This document shows positions 6,261-16,385 of a stretch of DNA of 25,838 bases, in pieces. A program made the translations under genes and the position numbers. The first letter of the stretch is position 1. Every line of letters begins with the position of its first letter. Below the pieces are notes generated by a model. The model was not told where the DNA came from. It searched no databases and saw nothing but the letters and a program-made list of their open reading frames with translations. Source of the stretch: an uncultured Kangiella sp. (GTDB lineage: Bacteria; Pseudomonadota; Gammaproteobacteria; Enterobacterales; DSM-103792); the NCBI GenBank assembly GCA_946481205.1, contig CAMLNB010000017.1, forward strand, positions 1-25,838. Direction: 5' to 3'.

Positions 6261-8168
6261 ATGGGTGATCCCAACGTGGGCGAGCAGGTCGTACAGCAGG
6301 CGCGAGCCATCTACAACATTCGGCAATGGAGCGCCGGTTATTTCGACATCAATGCCCGTGGTGAAGTGGCGGCCCTGCCGCGCCGCGGCGATGTCGACAA
6401 CGGCATCTCGATCCCGCAGCTGGTGCAGGAAGTGGAAGCCCGCGGCCTCAGCCTGCCGGTGCTGATCCGTTTTGCCCATATCCTGCACGACCGCGTCGAT
6501 ACGCTCTGCAATGCCTTCGGCAAAGCGATTTCCGATTACCAATACGGTGGCCGTTACACCGCTGTGTACCCGATCAAGGTCAACCAGCAGCGCTCGGTCG
6601 TCGAAGAGCTGGTCCGCCATGGCGGCGGCGAGCGCTTTGGTCTCGAAGCCGGTTCCAAGCCGGAACTGATGGCCGTGCTCGGCATGCCGATGCCGCGCGG
6701 TTCCAAAGTGGTCTGCAACGGCTACAAGGATCGCGAGTACGTGCGCCTGGCGCTGATCGGCGAAAAACTCGGTCGCCATGTCTACATCGTCGTTGAGAAA
6801 CTCAACGAGCTGAACATGGTGCTCGAAGAAGCGGCCAAGCTCGGCGTCAGCCCGCGCATCGGTGTGCGCGTGCGCTTGGCCTCGGTCGGCAAAGGCAAGT
6901 GGGAAAGCAGCGGCGGCGAGAAATCGAAATTCGGTTTGTCGGCCACGCAAGTGCTGATGGCCGTCGAGCGGCTGCGCAATCTTGGCAAACTCGATTGCCT
7001 GCAGCTGATCCATTTCCATCTGGGTTCGCAGATGCCGAACATCCGCGAGATCCAGCGCGGCGTCAAAGAGTGCGCCCGCTATTTCGGCGAGCTGCATGCG
7101 CTTGGCGCCAACATCAAGGTGGTCGACGTCGGCGGTGGCCTCGGTGTCGATTACGAAGGCACCCAGACCCGCTCGTACTCGTCGATGAACTACACCGTGC
7201 AAGAATACGCCAACAACGTCGTGCACGCGCTGGCCGAAATCTGCAACGTCAAAGAGCTGCCGCATCCGGACATCATCACCGAGTCGGGCCGGGCGCTGAC
7301 CGCGCACCATGCCGTGCTGGTGATGAACGTTGTCGACGTCGAACACGCGCCGGGCCGCAGCAAGCCAGATCCGGTCGGTGACGATCAGCCGAAAGTGCTG
7401 CAGGAACTGTGGGCCGCGTACAACGGCCTCAATGCGCGTTCCGTACTTGAGGCCTATCACGACGCGGTGTACCTGCTCAGCGAAGCGCAATCGCTGTACG
7501 TGCACGGCGTGATCAGCCTGCCGGAATGGTCGCGTGCCGAGCAGTTGCATTTCGCCATCTGCCAGCAAGTGCGTGAACTGCTTGATCACACGTCGCGTGC
7601 GCATGTCGAAATCCTCAACGACTTGAACGAGAAGCTGGCCGACAAGTTCTTCTGCAACTTCTCGCTGTTCCAGTCGATGCCAGATGCCTGGGGCATCGAT
7701 CAGGTGTTCCCGGTGATGCCGTTGCAACGCCTCGACGAGCCGCACGACGCTCGCGCCGTGCTGCAAGACATGACCTGCGACTCTGACGGCCGCATTGAGC
7801 ACTACGTCGATGGCACGGACGTTGAAGCCACGCTACCGCTGCCGGGTTACAAAGAAGGCGAGCGTTACCTGATCGGCAGCTTCATGGTTGGCGCCTATCA
7901 GGAAATTCTCGGTGATATGCACAACCTGTTCGGCGACACCGATTCGGTAATGGTCGAAACCCAGGCCGACGGCAGCTACAAGCTCAGCCAGTGCGAAGAA
8001 GGCGACACCGTTGCCGATGTGCTGCGCTATGTGCACTTCGAACCGGAAAACCTGCTGCGCTCGTATCAAGAGCAAATCGCCGGCAGCAACATGCCGACCG
8101 AACACAAGAAACAATGCCTGGACGTGCTCCGGGCCGGTTTGTCCGGATACACCTATCTGGAAGACTGA
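6261..8168 (+). CDS. speA: Biosynthetic arginine decarboxylase
   Basis: Converts arginine to agmatine and CO2 with PLP, the first step of the agmatine route to putrescine. With the ATG at 6261 the protein has 635 residues, matching SpeA (about 636 in Pseudomonas, 658 in E. coli). GGAG precedes this start; the frame is open back to an ATG at 6216, but that codon lies in the -10 element. Visible are the PLP lysine in AVYPIKVNQQ (K106), HFHLGSQ (from H251), the phosphate-binding DVGGGLGVDYEG and the C-terminal active-site cysteine in DMTCDSDG (C506). The N-terminus begins MGDPNVGEQVVQQARAIYNI. A strong terminator follows, so it is probably transcribed alone. Confidence 0.96.
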   Translation: MGDPNVGEQVVQQARAIYNIRQWSAGYFDINARGEVAALPRRGDVDNGISIPQLVQEVEARGLSLPVLIRFAHILHDRVDTLCNAFGKAISDYQYGGRYTAVYPIKVNQQRSVVEELVRHGGGERFGLEAGSKPELMAVLGMPMPRGSKVVCNGYKDREYVRLALIGEKLGRHVYIVVEKLNELNMVLEEAAKLGVSPRIGVRVRLASVGKGKWESSGGEKSKFGLSATQVLMAVERLRNLGKLDCLQLIHFHLGSQMPNIREIQRGVKECARYFGELHALGANIKVVDVGGGLGVDYEGTQTRSYSSMNYTVQEYANNVVHALAEICNVKELPHPDIITESGRALTAHHAVLVMNVVDVEHAPGRSKPDPVGDDQPKVLQELWAAYNGLNARSVLEAYHDAVYLLSEAQSLYVHGVISLPEWSRAEQLHFAICQQVRELLDHTSRAHVEILNDLNEKLADKFFCNFSLFQSMPDAWGIDQVFPVMPLQRLDEPHDARAVLQDMTCDSDGRIEHYVDGTDVEATLPLPGYKEGERYLIGSFMVGAYQEILGDMHNLFGDTDSVMVETQADGSYKLSQCEEGDTVADVLRYVHFEPENLLRSYQEQIAGSNMPTEHKKQCLDVLRAGLSGYTYLED

Positions 8169-8169
8169 C

Positions 8170-8200
8170 AAAACGGGCGCTGCGGCGCCCGTTTTTGTTT
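8170..8200 (+). terminator. Rho-independent terminator of speA
   Basis: AAAACGGGCGC and GCGCCCGTTTT form a perfect 11-bp stem around TGCG and are followed by a T-rich tail. It begins 2 bp after the speA stop. Confidence 0.9.
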
Positions 8201-8272
8201 TGGCAATCTGACGCGCTATGCTGCAATCAGCGCCATGCCACCCATGACACGCCAGCACGGAGAGAACCGATC

Positions 8273-8563
8273 ATGAAAGTGAACATCACCCTCGACGGCA
8301 CCCCCGATGAAGTGCGCGCCTTCTTTGGCTGGCCGCCGCTGGCAACGCTGCAGGAAGAGTGGCTGAACAAGATGCGCGAACAAATGGCGGCGGGGGCGGA
8401 CCCGACGGCGCTGTTCAAAAGCATGATGCCGGGCAGTGCGGCCGGTATGAATCCGGGTGTGATGTCACCAGGTGTTATGTCGCAGGAACAACTCCAGAAT
8501 CTGTTCGCAATGCAGCAAGCGTTTTGGCAGCAGATGAACGCCGGCAAATCTGACGCGAAATAG
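8273..8563 (+). CDS. DUF6489-type small protein
   Basis: A 96-residue protein beginning MKVNITLDGTPDEVRAFFGW. The opening beta strand with a TPDE-ARAF-like helix start, the PLATLQEEWLNKMREQM helix and the closing QLQNLFAMQQAFWQQM helix match my recollection of the DUF6489 family, small proteobacterial proteins of unknown role. The middle is Met/Gly/Pro-rich, with MNPGVMSPGVMS as a near-repeat. The start is chosen because GGAGAG lies just upstream and the frame before it overlaps the speA terminator. A weak TTGTTT...TATGCT promoter may lie in the terminator tail. The methyltransferase follows after 17 bp, probably co-transcribed. Confidence 0.7.
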   Translation: MKVNITLDGTPDEVRAFFGWPPLATLQEEWLNKMREQMAAGADPTALFKSMMPGSAAGMNPGVMSPGVMSQEQLQNLFAMQQAFWQQMNAGKSDAK

Positions 8564-8580
8564 CGCAGAGCCCAGCCAGC

Positions 8581-9327
8581 ATGGCAACGCCACCCGATCA
8601 TTTCTCCGCGGTCGCCACCGATTACGCCAACTTCCGGCCGGATTATCCGCCCGCGCTTTTTGACTGGTTGAAAGCCCAGTGCCCGAACGGCAGCACAGTG
8701 TGGGACGTTGGCTGCGGCAGTGGCCAAGCAAGTCTCGCACTTGCTGAGCGCTTTGCCAGCGTGCATGCCACCGACATCAGCGCCGAGCAAATTGCCAACG
8801 CACCTCAGCGTGCCAACATTCACTACCGGGTAGCGCCGGCCGAGCAAAGCCGTTTTGCTGACGCCAGCATCGATCTGGTCACGGTCGCACAAGCCCTGCA
8901 TTGGTTCGATGTACCGCGCTTTCACGAAGAAGTGAAACGTGTATTGAGGCCGGGCGGCCTGCTGGCGGAATGGACCTACTCACCGATACGGCTGGAAAAC
9001 GCAACGCTCAATGCGATTCTGCAGCGCTTCTATGTCGAGGTCGCCACGCCATGGTGGCCACCGGGTCGCGAGCATGTCGAGAACGGTTATGCCCAGTTGC
9101 CTTTTCCGTTCCCGCGCCTACCCGATCCGGGCTTTGCCATTCACCGCGAGATGACCCTGCCGCAATTGATCGGCTATGTCCGTTCCTGGTCGGCGATGTC
9201 GCGTTATATCAGCGCCAACAAAACCGACCCGACGCCGCAATTGGCAGCAGAACTGGCGCAGGCGATGGGGTCGGAAGAAAAGATTGCGGTCAGTTGGTTG
9301 CTGAAGCTGCGGGCGGGTTATCGCTAA
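8581..9327 (+). CDS. Class I SAM-dependent methyltransferase
   Basis: A 248-residue protein with methyltransferase motif I DVGCGSGQ (42-49), an acidic strand HATDIS that would bind the SAM ribose, the DLVTVAQALHWFD stretch and the RVLRPGGLLAEW motif. The overall pattern (FRPDYPPALFDWL near the start, HWFD in the middle) resembles the subfamily containing yeast Crg1/Tmt1-like trans-aconitate methyltransferases and bacterial small-molecule enzymes. The substrate cannot be deduced. It follows the DUF6489 gene closely, without a strong Shine-Dalgarno, and is followed by repeats instead of a visible terminator. Fold confidence is high; specificity is unknown. Confidence 0.9.
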   Translation: MATPPDHFSAVATDYANFRPDYPPALFDWLKAQCPNGSTVWDVGCGSGQASLALAERFASVHATDISAEQIANAPQRANIHYRVAPAEQSRFADASIDLVTVAQALHWFDVPRFHEEVKRVLRPGGLLAEWTYSPIRLENATLNAILQRFYVEVATPWWPPGREHVENGYAQLPFPFPRLPDPGFAIHREMTLPQLIGYVRSWSAMSRYISANKTDPTPQLAAELAQAMGSEEKIAVSWLLKLRAGYR

Positions 9328-9343
9328 CGCTCGGTAAGGTTTT

Positions 9344-9450
9344 GTAGGACGGAACACCCGCAGGGTATTCCGCCGAATGTGGCGCAGATTAACGAGGTGA
9401 GCGAGGTTTAGAGAAACATGCGGCGGAAACGCTACGCGGTTCCGCCCTAC
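9344..9450. repeat. MITE-like composite inverted repeat 1
   Basis: A 107-bp element with imperfect terminal inverted repeats of about 35 bp. The left end begins GTAGGACGGAA; the right end, reverse complemented, begins GTAGGGCGGAA. Both arms continue through TTCCGCCG and end in ATGT. About 35 bp lie between the arms. No ORF is inside. Confidence 0.75.
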
Positions 9451-9501
9451 GAGTTCTGTCAGTGAACGATGCGTTCTTGCCGTTTTGTCTGCCGGTAGTT
9501 T

Positions 9502-9598
9502 GTAAGGTGAATTCGGAGCAAAGCGACAATCCACCCTCTCGAATAACGCATGATGGTCCGCAAGTGAAGCGGTGGATTGCTTCGCGAATCCATCCTAC
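9502..9598. repeat. MITE-like composite inverted repeat 2
   Basis: A 97-bp element with the same architecture but different sequence. Left arm GTAAGGTGAATTCGG..CAATCCACC; right arm, reverse complemented, GTAGGATGGATTCGCGAAG and then CAATCCACC. The left arm has a few extra bases in the middle. It lies 28 bp from the stop of the next gene and could serve as its transcript 3' end. Confidence 0.75.
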
Positions 9599-9626
9599 CT
9601 CGATGCACTTGCCTGCCGCATTCGCG

Positions 9627-10190
9627 TCACTCTTTGTTAATGCACTCGAAAGCTGCCTGCCTCAACTTTTCCCCCGCCTTCAGCTTTGGAAGGCTGACTT
9701 TGACAAAATTATTGAAATCAGTTCCAGAGTCCGAGCCGTTGAATTCATTTGCCAGAACAATGTCCTGCTCGGAGAAAGAAGGGGGGATCGGTGGTTGGGG
9801 CGGAGCCTCCTGGCCTTTCGCCTTTGCCCTCATGTACTCTATAAGAGTCGTCTTACCAAACTCCGCAAGCTTTCTACCCGTTGGCGAAAGGAAAAAATTT
9901 GTCGCCTCTCTCAGAGACTCGGCACTACGAAAAGACTCTTTAACGGAAGGCCTAACCCGCTGAAAAATATCTCCCGGTATCAGTTTTTTTTGAATGCAGT
10001 CTGCTGATGAGCTATCGAACTGTCCCAAAGAAGTTCTGATAGATACTTCTTCACTGACAAGTGCATTAGCTACATCCAAGCTATATGCCGAAATAAAGGC
10101 GTCGGCCTCATGATCTGTGATTTCGACAGAATAGCAATCGCTCGATATAACAGCCATGCACCCAAGCGCAATCAGTTTTGGCAAATACAA
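9627..10190 (-). CDS. Exported protein with DUF2059-like C-terminal region
   Basis: A 187-residue protein, poorly recognised. The N-terminus (YLPKLIALGCMAVISSDCYS) looks like a short export signal. Residues about 80-115, with ATNFFLSPTGRKLAEFGKT (96-114), resemble DUF2059-type periplasmic proteins; a Pro-rich linker APPQPPIPPS and further helices follow. Three other cysteines are visible besides one inside the signal. The start is TTG at 10190, supported by GGGGAG six bases upstream; an internal ATG twelve codons in would remove most of the signal. The gene is more AT-rich than its flanks and is bracketed by three MITE-like repeats, which suggests acquisition. Function unknown. Confidence 0.65.
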   Translation of the reverse strand: MYLPKLIALGCMAVISSDCYSVEITDHEADAFISAYSLDVANALVSEEVSIRTSLGQFDSSSADCIQKKLIPGDIFQRVRPSVKESFRSAESLREATNFFLSPTGRKLAEFGKTTLIEYMRAKAKGQEAPPQPPIPPSFSEQDIVLANEFNGSDSGTDFNNFVKVSLPKLKAGEKLRQAAFECINKE

Positions 10191-10229
10191 TTACGTCTCC
10201 CCAAAATCTGCGAAAGGTTAAATGGGTCC

Positions 10230-10320
10230 GTAGGATGGGTAGAGGTGCAATGCACCGAAACCCATCGCCTCCCAGCCGACCCCAGCCCTGTTGGGTTTCG
10301 CTTCGCTCTACCTAACCTAC
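10230..10320. repeat. MITE-like composite inverted repeat 3
   Basis: A 91-bp element. Left arm GTAGGATGGGTAGAGG..CGAAACCCATC; right arm, reverse complemented, GTAGGTTAGGTAGAGCGAAG and then CGAAACCCAAC. It lies between the DUF2059-like gene's start and the pepQ stop, 13 bp from the latter. Confidence 0.75.
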
Positions 10321-10333
10321 AACTTCAATGCCA

Positions 10334-11647
10334 TTACAACGCCGCAAACGCTTCCCGGGTCAGATTGCGCGGTGTGCCATCAGTCACTAGAACGTTGTCT
10401 TCGATACGGACGCCGCCGAACGGTTTGAAGGCCTCCACTTTCGCCCAATTGACATGCGCGGCCTGCGGCTTCGCTTTCAGCTCTTTCAGCAGCATGTCGA
10501 TGAAGTAGATTCCGGGCTCGACAGTGAACACCATGTCTTTTTCGATCTTGCGGGTAAGCCGTAGATACGGGTGTGCAGCCGGTGGCGGGTTGGGCGTGCC
10601 GGTGTCGTCGGCGACGCGGCCGGCGATGTCGTGCACTTGAATGCCGAGCAGGTGGCCGATGCCGTGCGGGAAGAAGGTCGAGGTGATGCCTTGCTCGACG
10701 GCGCTGTCGCCATCAATCGTGATCACGCCGAATTGCTTCAGCAGGCCGCCGATGGCGCGGTGGAAAGCGATATGCAGATCGACGTAGGACTGGCCCGGGC
10801 GGACCGCATCGATCAGTTTCAGCTGGTGCACATCGAGCGCGGCGATGAGTTCAGCGAACTCATTTTTGTCGCGGGCGTAGGTGCGGGTGATGTCGGAGGC
10901 ATAGCCGTTGATGTTGGCGCCGGCGTCGATCAGGAACGAGCGCGATTGCGCCGGTTTCTGCGTTTGCAGCTCGGTGTAATGCAGCACCGCGCCGTGTTCG
11001 TTCAGCGCAATGATGTTGCCGTAGGGCAATTCCGATTCTTTCAAGCCGCTGGCGCGCAAATAGGCGTAGTGAATGCCGAGTTCGCTTTCACCGGCCAGGA
11101 AGGCATCGCGCGCGGCATTGTGGGCGCGAGCGCCAATGCGGTTGGCAGCGGCGATGTTCTCGACTTCCCACGCGGTTTTCATGCCGCGCTGCCAGTGCAG
11201 CGGCGCGAGCAGGCTTGGCGGATTCAGCGCGGCGAAGCCCCAGTCTTCGAAGTGCGAACTGTCTTCGCCGATGAAGGCGGCTTTGCCTGTGAGCTTCAAG
11301 ACCGATTTGGCTTCGGCCGGCGTGCGGATGATCGTGATATCGAAATGCGCGACCCAGTCACCGCTCGGATCTTCCGGCACCACGTGCCAGTAATCGAACG
11401 GTTGCAGGAAGATGAGCTGCGGCTTCTTGCCGACGGCGATGGAGACGAAGCAGCCGGGGTGGCGGTCGAGCGGCAGCAGTTGCAGGAAGTTCGGGTTCGG
11501 TTTGAACGCGTAGTGGTAGTCGTCCTGGAACGCGACTTTGGGAATGCCGGAATGGACCACGGCCTGATCAAAGCCGGAACGGGCCAGCGCGGCCTCGTAG
11601 CGGGCCAGGACGGTGCGGAGGTGGTCGGCGTACAGCGAAGGGCTCAT
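10334..11647 (-). CDS. pepQ: Xaa-Pro dipeptidase (prolidase)
   Basis: Metal-dependent cytosolic M24 peptidase that hydrolyses dipeptides with C-terminal proline. The 437 residues compare with 443 in E. coli PepQ. All five metal ligands are in place: D241 and D252 (DAGANINGYASD), H332 (HGIGHLLG), E377 (VEPGIY) and E416 (RIEDNV), matching E. coli D246, D257, H339, E384 and E423 after small shifts. The N-terminal creatinase-like domain (about 1-160) has the PepQ-type FLQPFDYWHVVPEDP stretch. It is divergent from fadB, the same neighbourhood as in E. coli. The ATG at 11647 has only a weak GAGAG upstream. E. coli PepQ also acts on organophosphates; that is family knowledge, untested here. Confidence 0.96.
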   Translation of the reverse strand: MSPSLYADHLRTVLARYEAALARSGFDQAVVHSGIPKVAFQDDYHYAFKPNPNFLQLLPLDRHPGCFVSIAVGKKPQLIFLQPFDYWHVVPEDPSGDWVAHFDITIIRTPAEAKSVLKLTGKAAFIGEDSSHFEDWGFAALNPPSLLAPLHWQRGMKTAWEVENIAAANRIGARAHNAARDAFLAGESELGIHYAYLRASGLKESELPYGNIIALNEHGAVLHYTELQTQKPAQSRSFLIDAGANINGYASDITRTYARDKNEFAELIAALDVHQLKLIDAVRPGQSYVDLHIAFHRAIGGLLKQFGVITIDGDSAVEQGITSTFFPHGIGHLLGIQVHDIAGRVADDTGTPNPPPAAHPYLRLTRKIEKDMVFTVEPGIYFIDMLLKELKAKPQAAHVNWAKVEAFKPFGGVRIEDNVLVTDGTPRNLTREAFAAL

Positions 11648-11798
11648 GAATCGCTCTCACAACAGGGCCAGCCGGCGGGTGCCGGCGGCGCAGGAATCGG
11701 GGTGGGCTGCGACTGTACCCGATATGGCCGTCTGATCGCAGCCGGACCATTACCGGCCGCCCGCCACAGCCCGCCAGCCAGCCAATGGCCGACAGGCC

Positions 11799-11838
11799 TA
11801 TAATCCGGATCCCGTAACGAGCACCCCTGTCGGGGTGC
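11799..11838 (+). promoter_or_regulatory. Possible upstream fadBA promoter element and leader hairpin
   Basis: A perfect TATAAT (11799-11804) lacks a good -35 at normal spacing. It is followed by a strong hairpin, GCACCCC and GGGGTGC around TGTC (11821-11838), without a T run. A second fadB promoter or a structured leader are both possible. Confidence 0.3.
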
Positions 11839-11857
11839 CTTAGGTTGACCGTTCGAC

Positions 11858-11887
11858 TTGCATGCTGGTCGGGCCAGAGCCTACTAT
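11858..11887 (+). promoter_or_regulatory. fadBA promoter with FadR-like operator in the spacer
   Basis: TTGCAT (11858-11863), an 18-bp spacer and TACTAT (11882-11887) form a plausible promoter 56 bp before the fadB start. The spacer contains CTGGTCGGGCCAG (11865-11877), a 13-bp near-perfect dyad that fits the gammaproteobacterial FadR site CTGGTCNGACCAG with one mismatch. In E. coli, FadR represses fadBA and is released by long-chain acyl-CoA. Binding here would block polymerase directly. Regulation is inferred from sequence alone. Confidence 0.6.
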
Positions 11888-11943
11888 CGGGACCCCTCGT
11901 ACTTTCCAGTCAGTACTGTTCTGCCCCGGCACGGAGACCACTC

Positions 11944-15272
<3,329 letters not shown>

Positions 15273-15319
15273 GTTTGAACGGCACTGAGCGTGATCGACG
15301 TGACGTCTCCGTCATGACA

Positions 15320-15354
15320 ACAAAAGGCCAGCACCATGCTGGCCTTTTGTTTTT
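15320..15354 (+). terminator. Rho-independent terminator of fadBA
   Basis: CAAAAGGCCAGCA pairs perfectly with TGCTGGCCTTTTG around CCA, followed by five T. It begins 48 bp past the fadA stop. Confidence 0.92.
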
Positions 15355-15401
15355 CTGCGCTAGTCTCAGAGCAGAGGCCCACTGCTGACAGAGCAACCGC
15401 A

Positions 15402-16358
15402 ATGCTGACGAGCAAAGATTGGCAATCCTTCAAAGTGCAGTCGCCGCGACGGTTCACGCTCGACCGTTTTGATCCGGCTTGGGCGGGGCCGCGTGCGTAT
15501 GCCAGCCTGCAAAAAGACGAGCTGAAAGTGCAGGCCGAACGGCTACTGAAAGAGAATCTGAGTCAGCTCGCCGACGCGCAAGAGTTGCTGTGGGCAAACG
15601 ACACGTATTCGGTACTGATCATCCTGCAGGGCATGGATACCGCTGGCAAAGATGGCGTGGTCAAACACGTGATGGGCGGCTTGAATCCGCTGGCGTGTTC
15701 CGCCGTGAGCTTTCGGGCACCGAATGACGAAGAGCTCGATCACAATTTTCTCTGGCGTTACGTTCGCCATTTACCCGAGCGCGGCCGCATCGGCATCTTC
15801 AATCGCTCATACTACGAAGAAACCGTTGTCGTGCGGGTGCATCCGGAGTTCCTGGCCCGACAGAAACTGCCGGCAGGATTGCGCGATCAAACCTTCTGGC
15901 AGCAACGCTTTGAAGACATCAATGCCTTCGAGAAGCATCTGGTTCGCAATGGCACCGTGGTGATCAAATGCTTTCTGCATATCTCGCTGGCTGAGCAACG
16001 CAATCGGCTGCTGGCGCGACTGGACAATCCTGACAAGCGTTGGAAGTTCGACCCGTCCGATCTGGAAGCGCGCAGCCGTTGGGCGGAGTACCGCCGCGCT
16101 TACGAACAGATGATCGCCGCGACCGCGACGCCGTGGGCGCCATGGTACGTCATTCCGGCCGATCACAAATTCATGGCGAGGGCGCTGGTGTCATCGATTC
16201 TGACCGACAGCATTCAGCAGTTGCCGCTGCATTTTCCGACCGCCAATCCGCAACGTGAGCGGCTATTGAAGGCCGCTCGCGCCAGCTTGCTGGGGGAAGC
16301 GGCCACAGCAGCAACGCGGACACGACGTCGCGTTGCTGCTGTAGTAAAGAAGCGCTAA
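15402..16358 (+). CDS. Polyphosphate kinase 2 family (PPK2, class III-like)
   Basis: A 318-residue polyphosphate:nucleotide phosphotransferase. Walker A is GMDTAGKDG (77-85); the Walker B/lid region contains RGRIGIFNRSYYEE (NRSYYE at 134-139), then RLDNPDKRWKFDPSDLEAR and APWYVIPADHK. These match the single-domain PPK2 group, and many stretches resemble class III enzymes (for example from Meiothermus), which phosphorylate AMP and ADP from polyphosphate. Activity on AMP is inferred. The ATG at 15402 is chosen because the earlier in-frame ATG (15336) lies in the fadBA terminator; the ribosome site is weak. The basic C-terminal tail (TRTRRRVAAVVKKR) is encoded across a 14-bp inverted repeat. It is convergent with glpQ, 27 bp apart. 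Confidence 0.93.
   Translation: MLTSKDWQSFKVQSPRRFTLDRFDPAWAGPRAYASLQKDELKVQAERLLKENLSQLADAQELLWANDTYSVLIILQGMDTAGKDGVVKHVMGGLNPLACSAVSFRAPNDEELDHNFLWRYVRHLPERGRIGIFNRSYYEETVVVRVHPEFLARQKLPAGLRDQTFWQQRFEDINAFEKHLVRNGTVVIKCFLHISLAEQRNRLLARLDNPDKRWKFDPSDLEARSRWAEYRRAYEQMIAATATPWAPWYVIPADHKFMARALVSSILTDSIQQLPLHFPTANPQRERLLKAARASLLGEAATAATRTRRRVAAVVKKR
16305..16342 (+). repeat. Strong inverted repeat at the 3' end of the PPK2 gene
   Basis: ACAGCAGCAACGCG and CGCGTTGCTGCTGT are perfect 14-bp arms around a 10-nt loop. The right arm ends 16 bp before the stop codon. No T run follows, so it is not a standard terminator, but it lies at a convergent gene junction and would form in either transcript. 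Confidence 0.7.
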
Positions 16359-16385
16359 GGCAAGTCCGCCAGCCGTGCTGCCATC

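Noticed and set aside
6090..7802. A 570-codon frame antisense to speA
   Set aside because: Same cause: codon bias of speA leaves the complementary frame open. No recognisable protein.
7991..8272. N-terminal extension of the DUF6489-type protein
   Set aside because: The open frame extends back through speA and its terminator; the ATG at 8273 has a ribosome site and the family N-terminus.
9328..9626. Repeats considered as a CRISPR array or insertion sequence
   Set aside because: The repeats are inverted pairs with differing sequences, not evenly spaced direct repeats, and there is no transposase frame.
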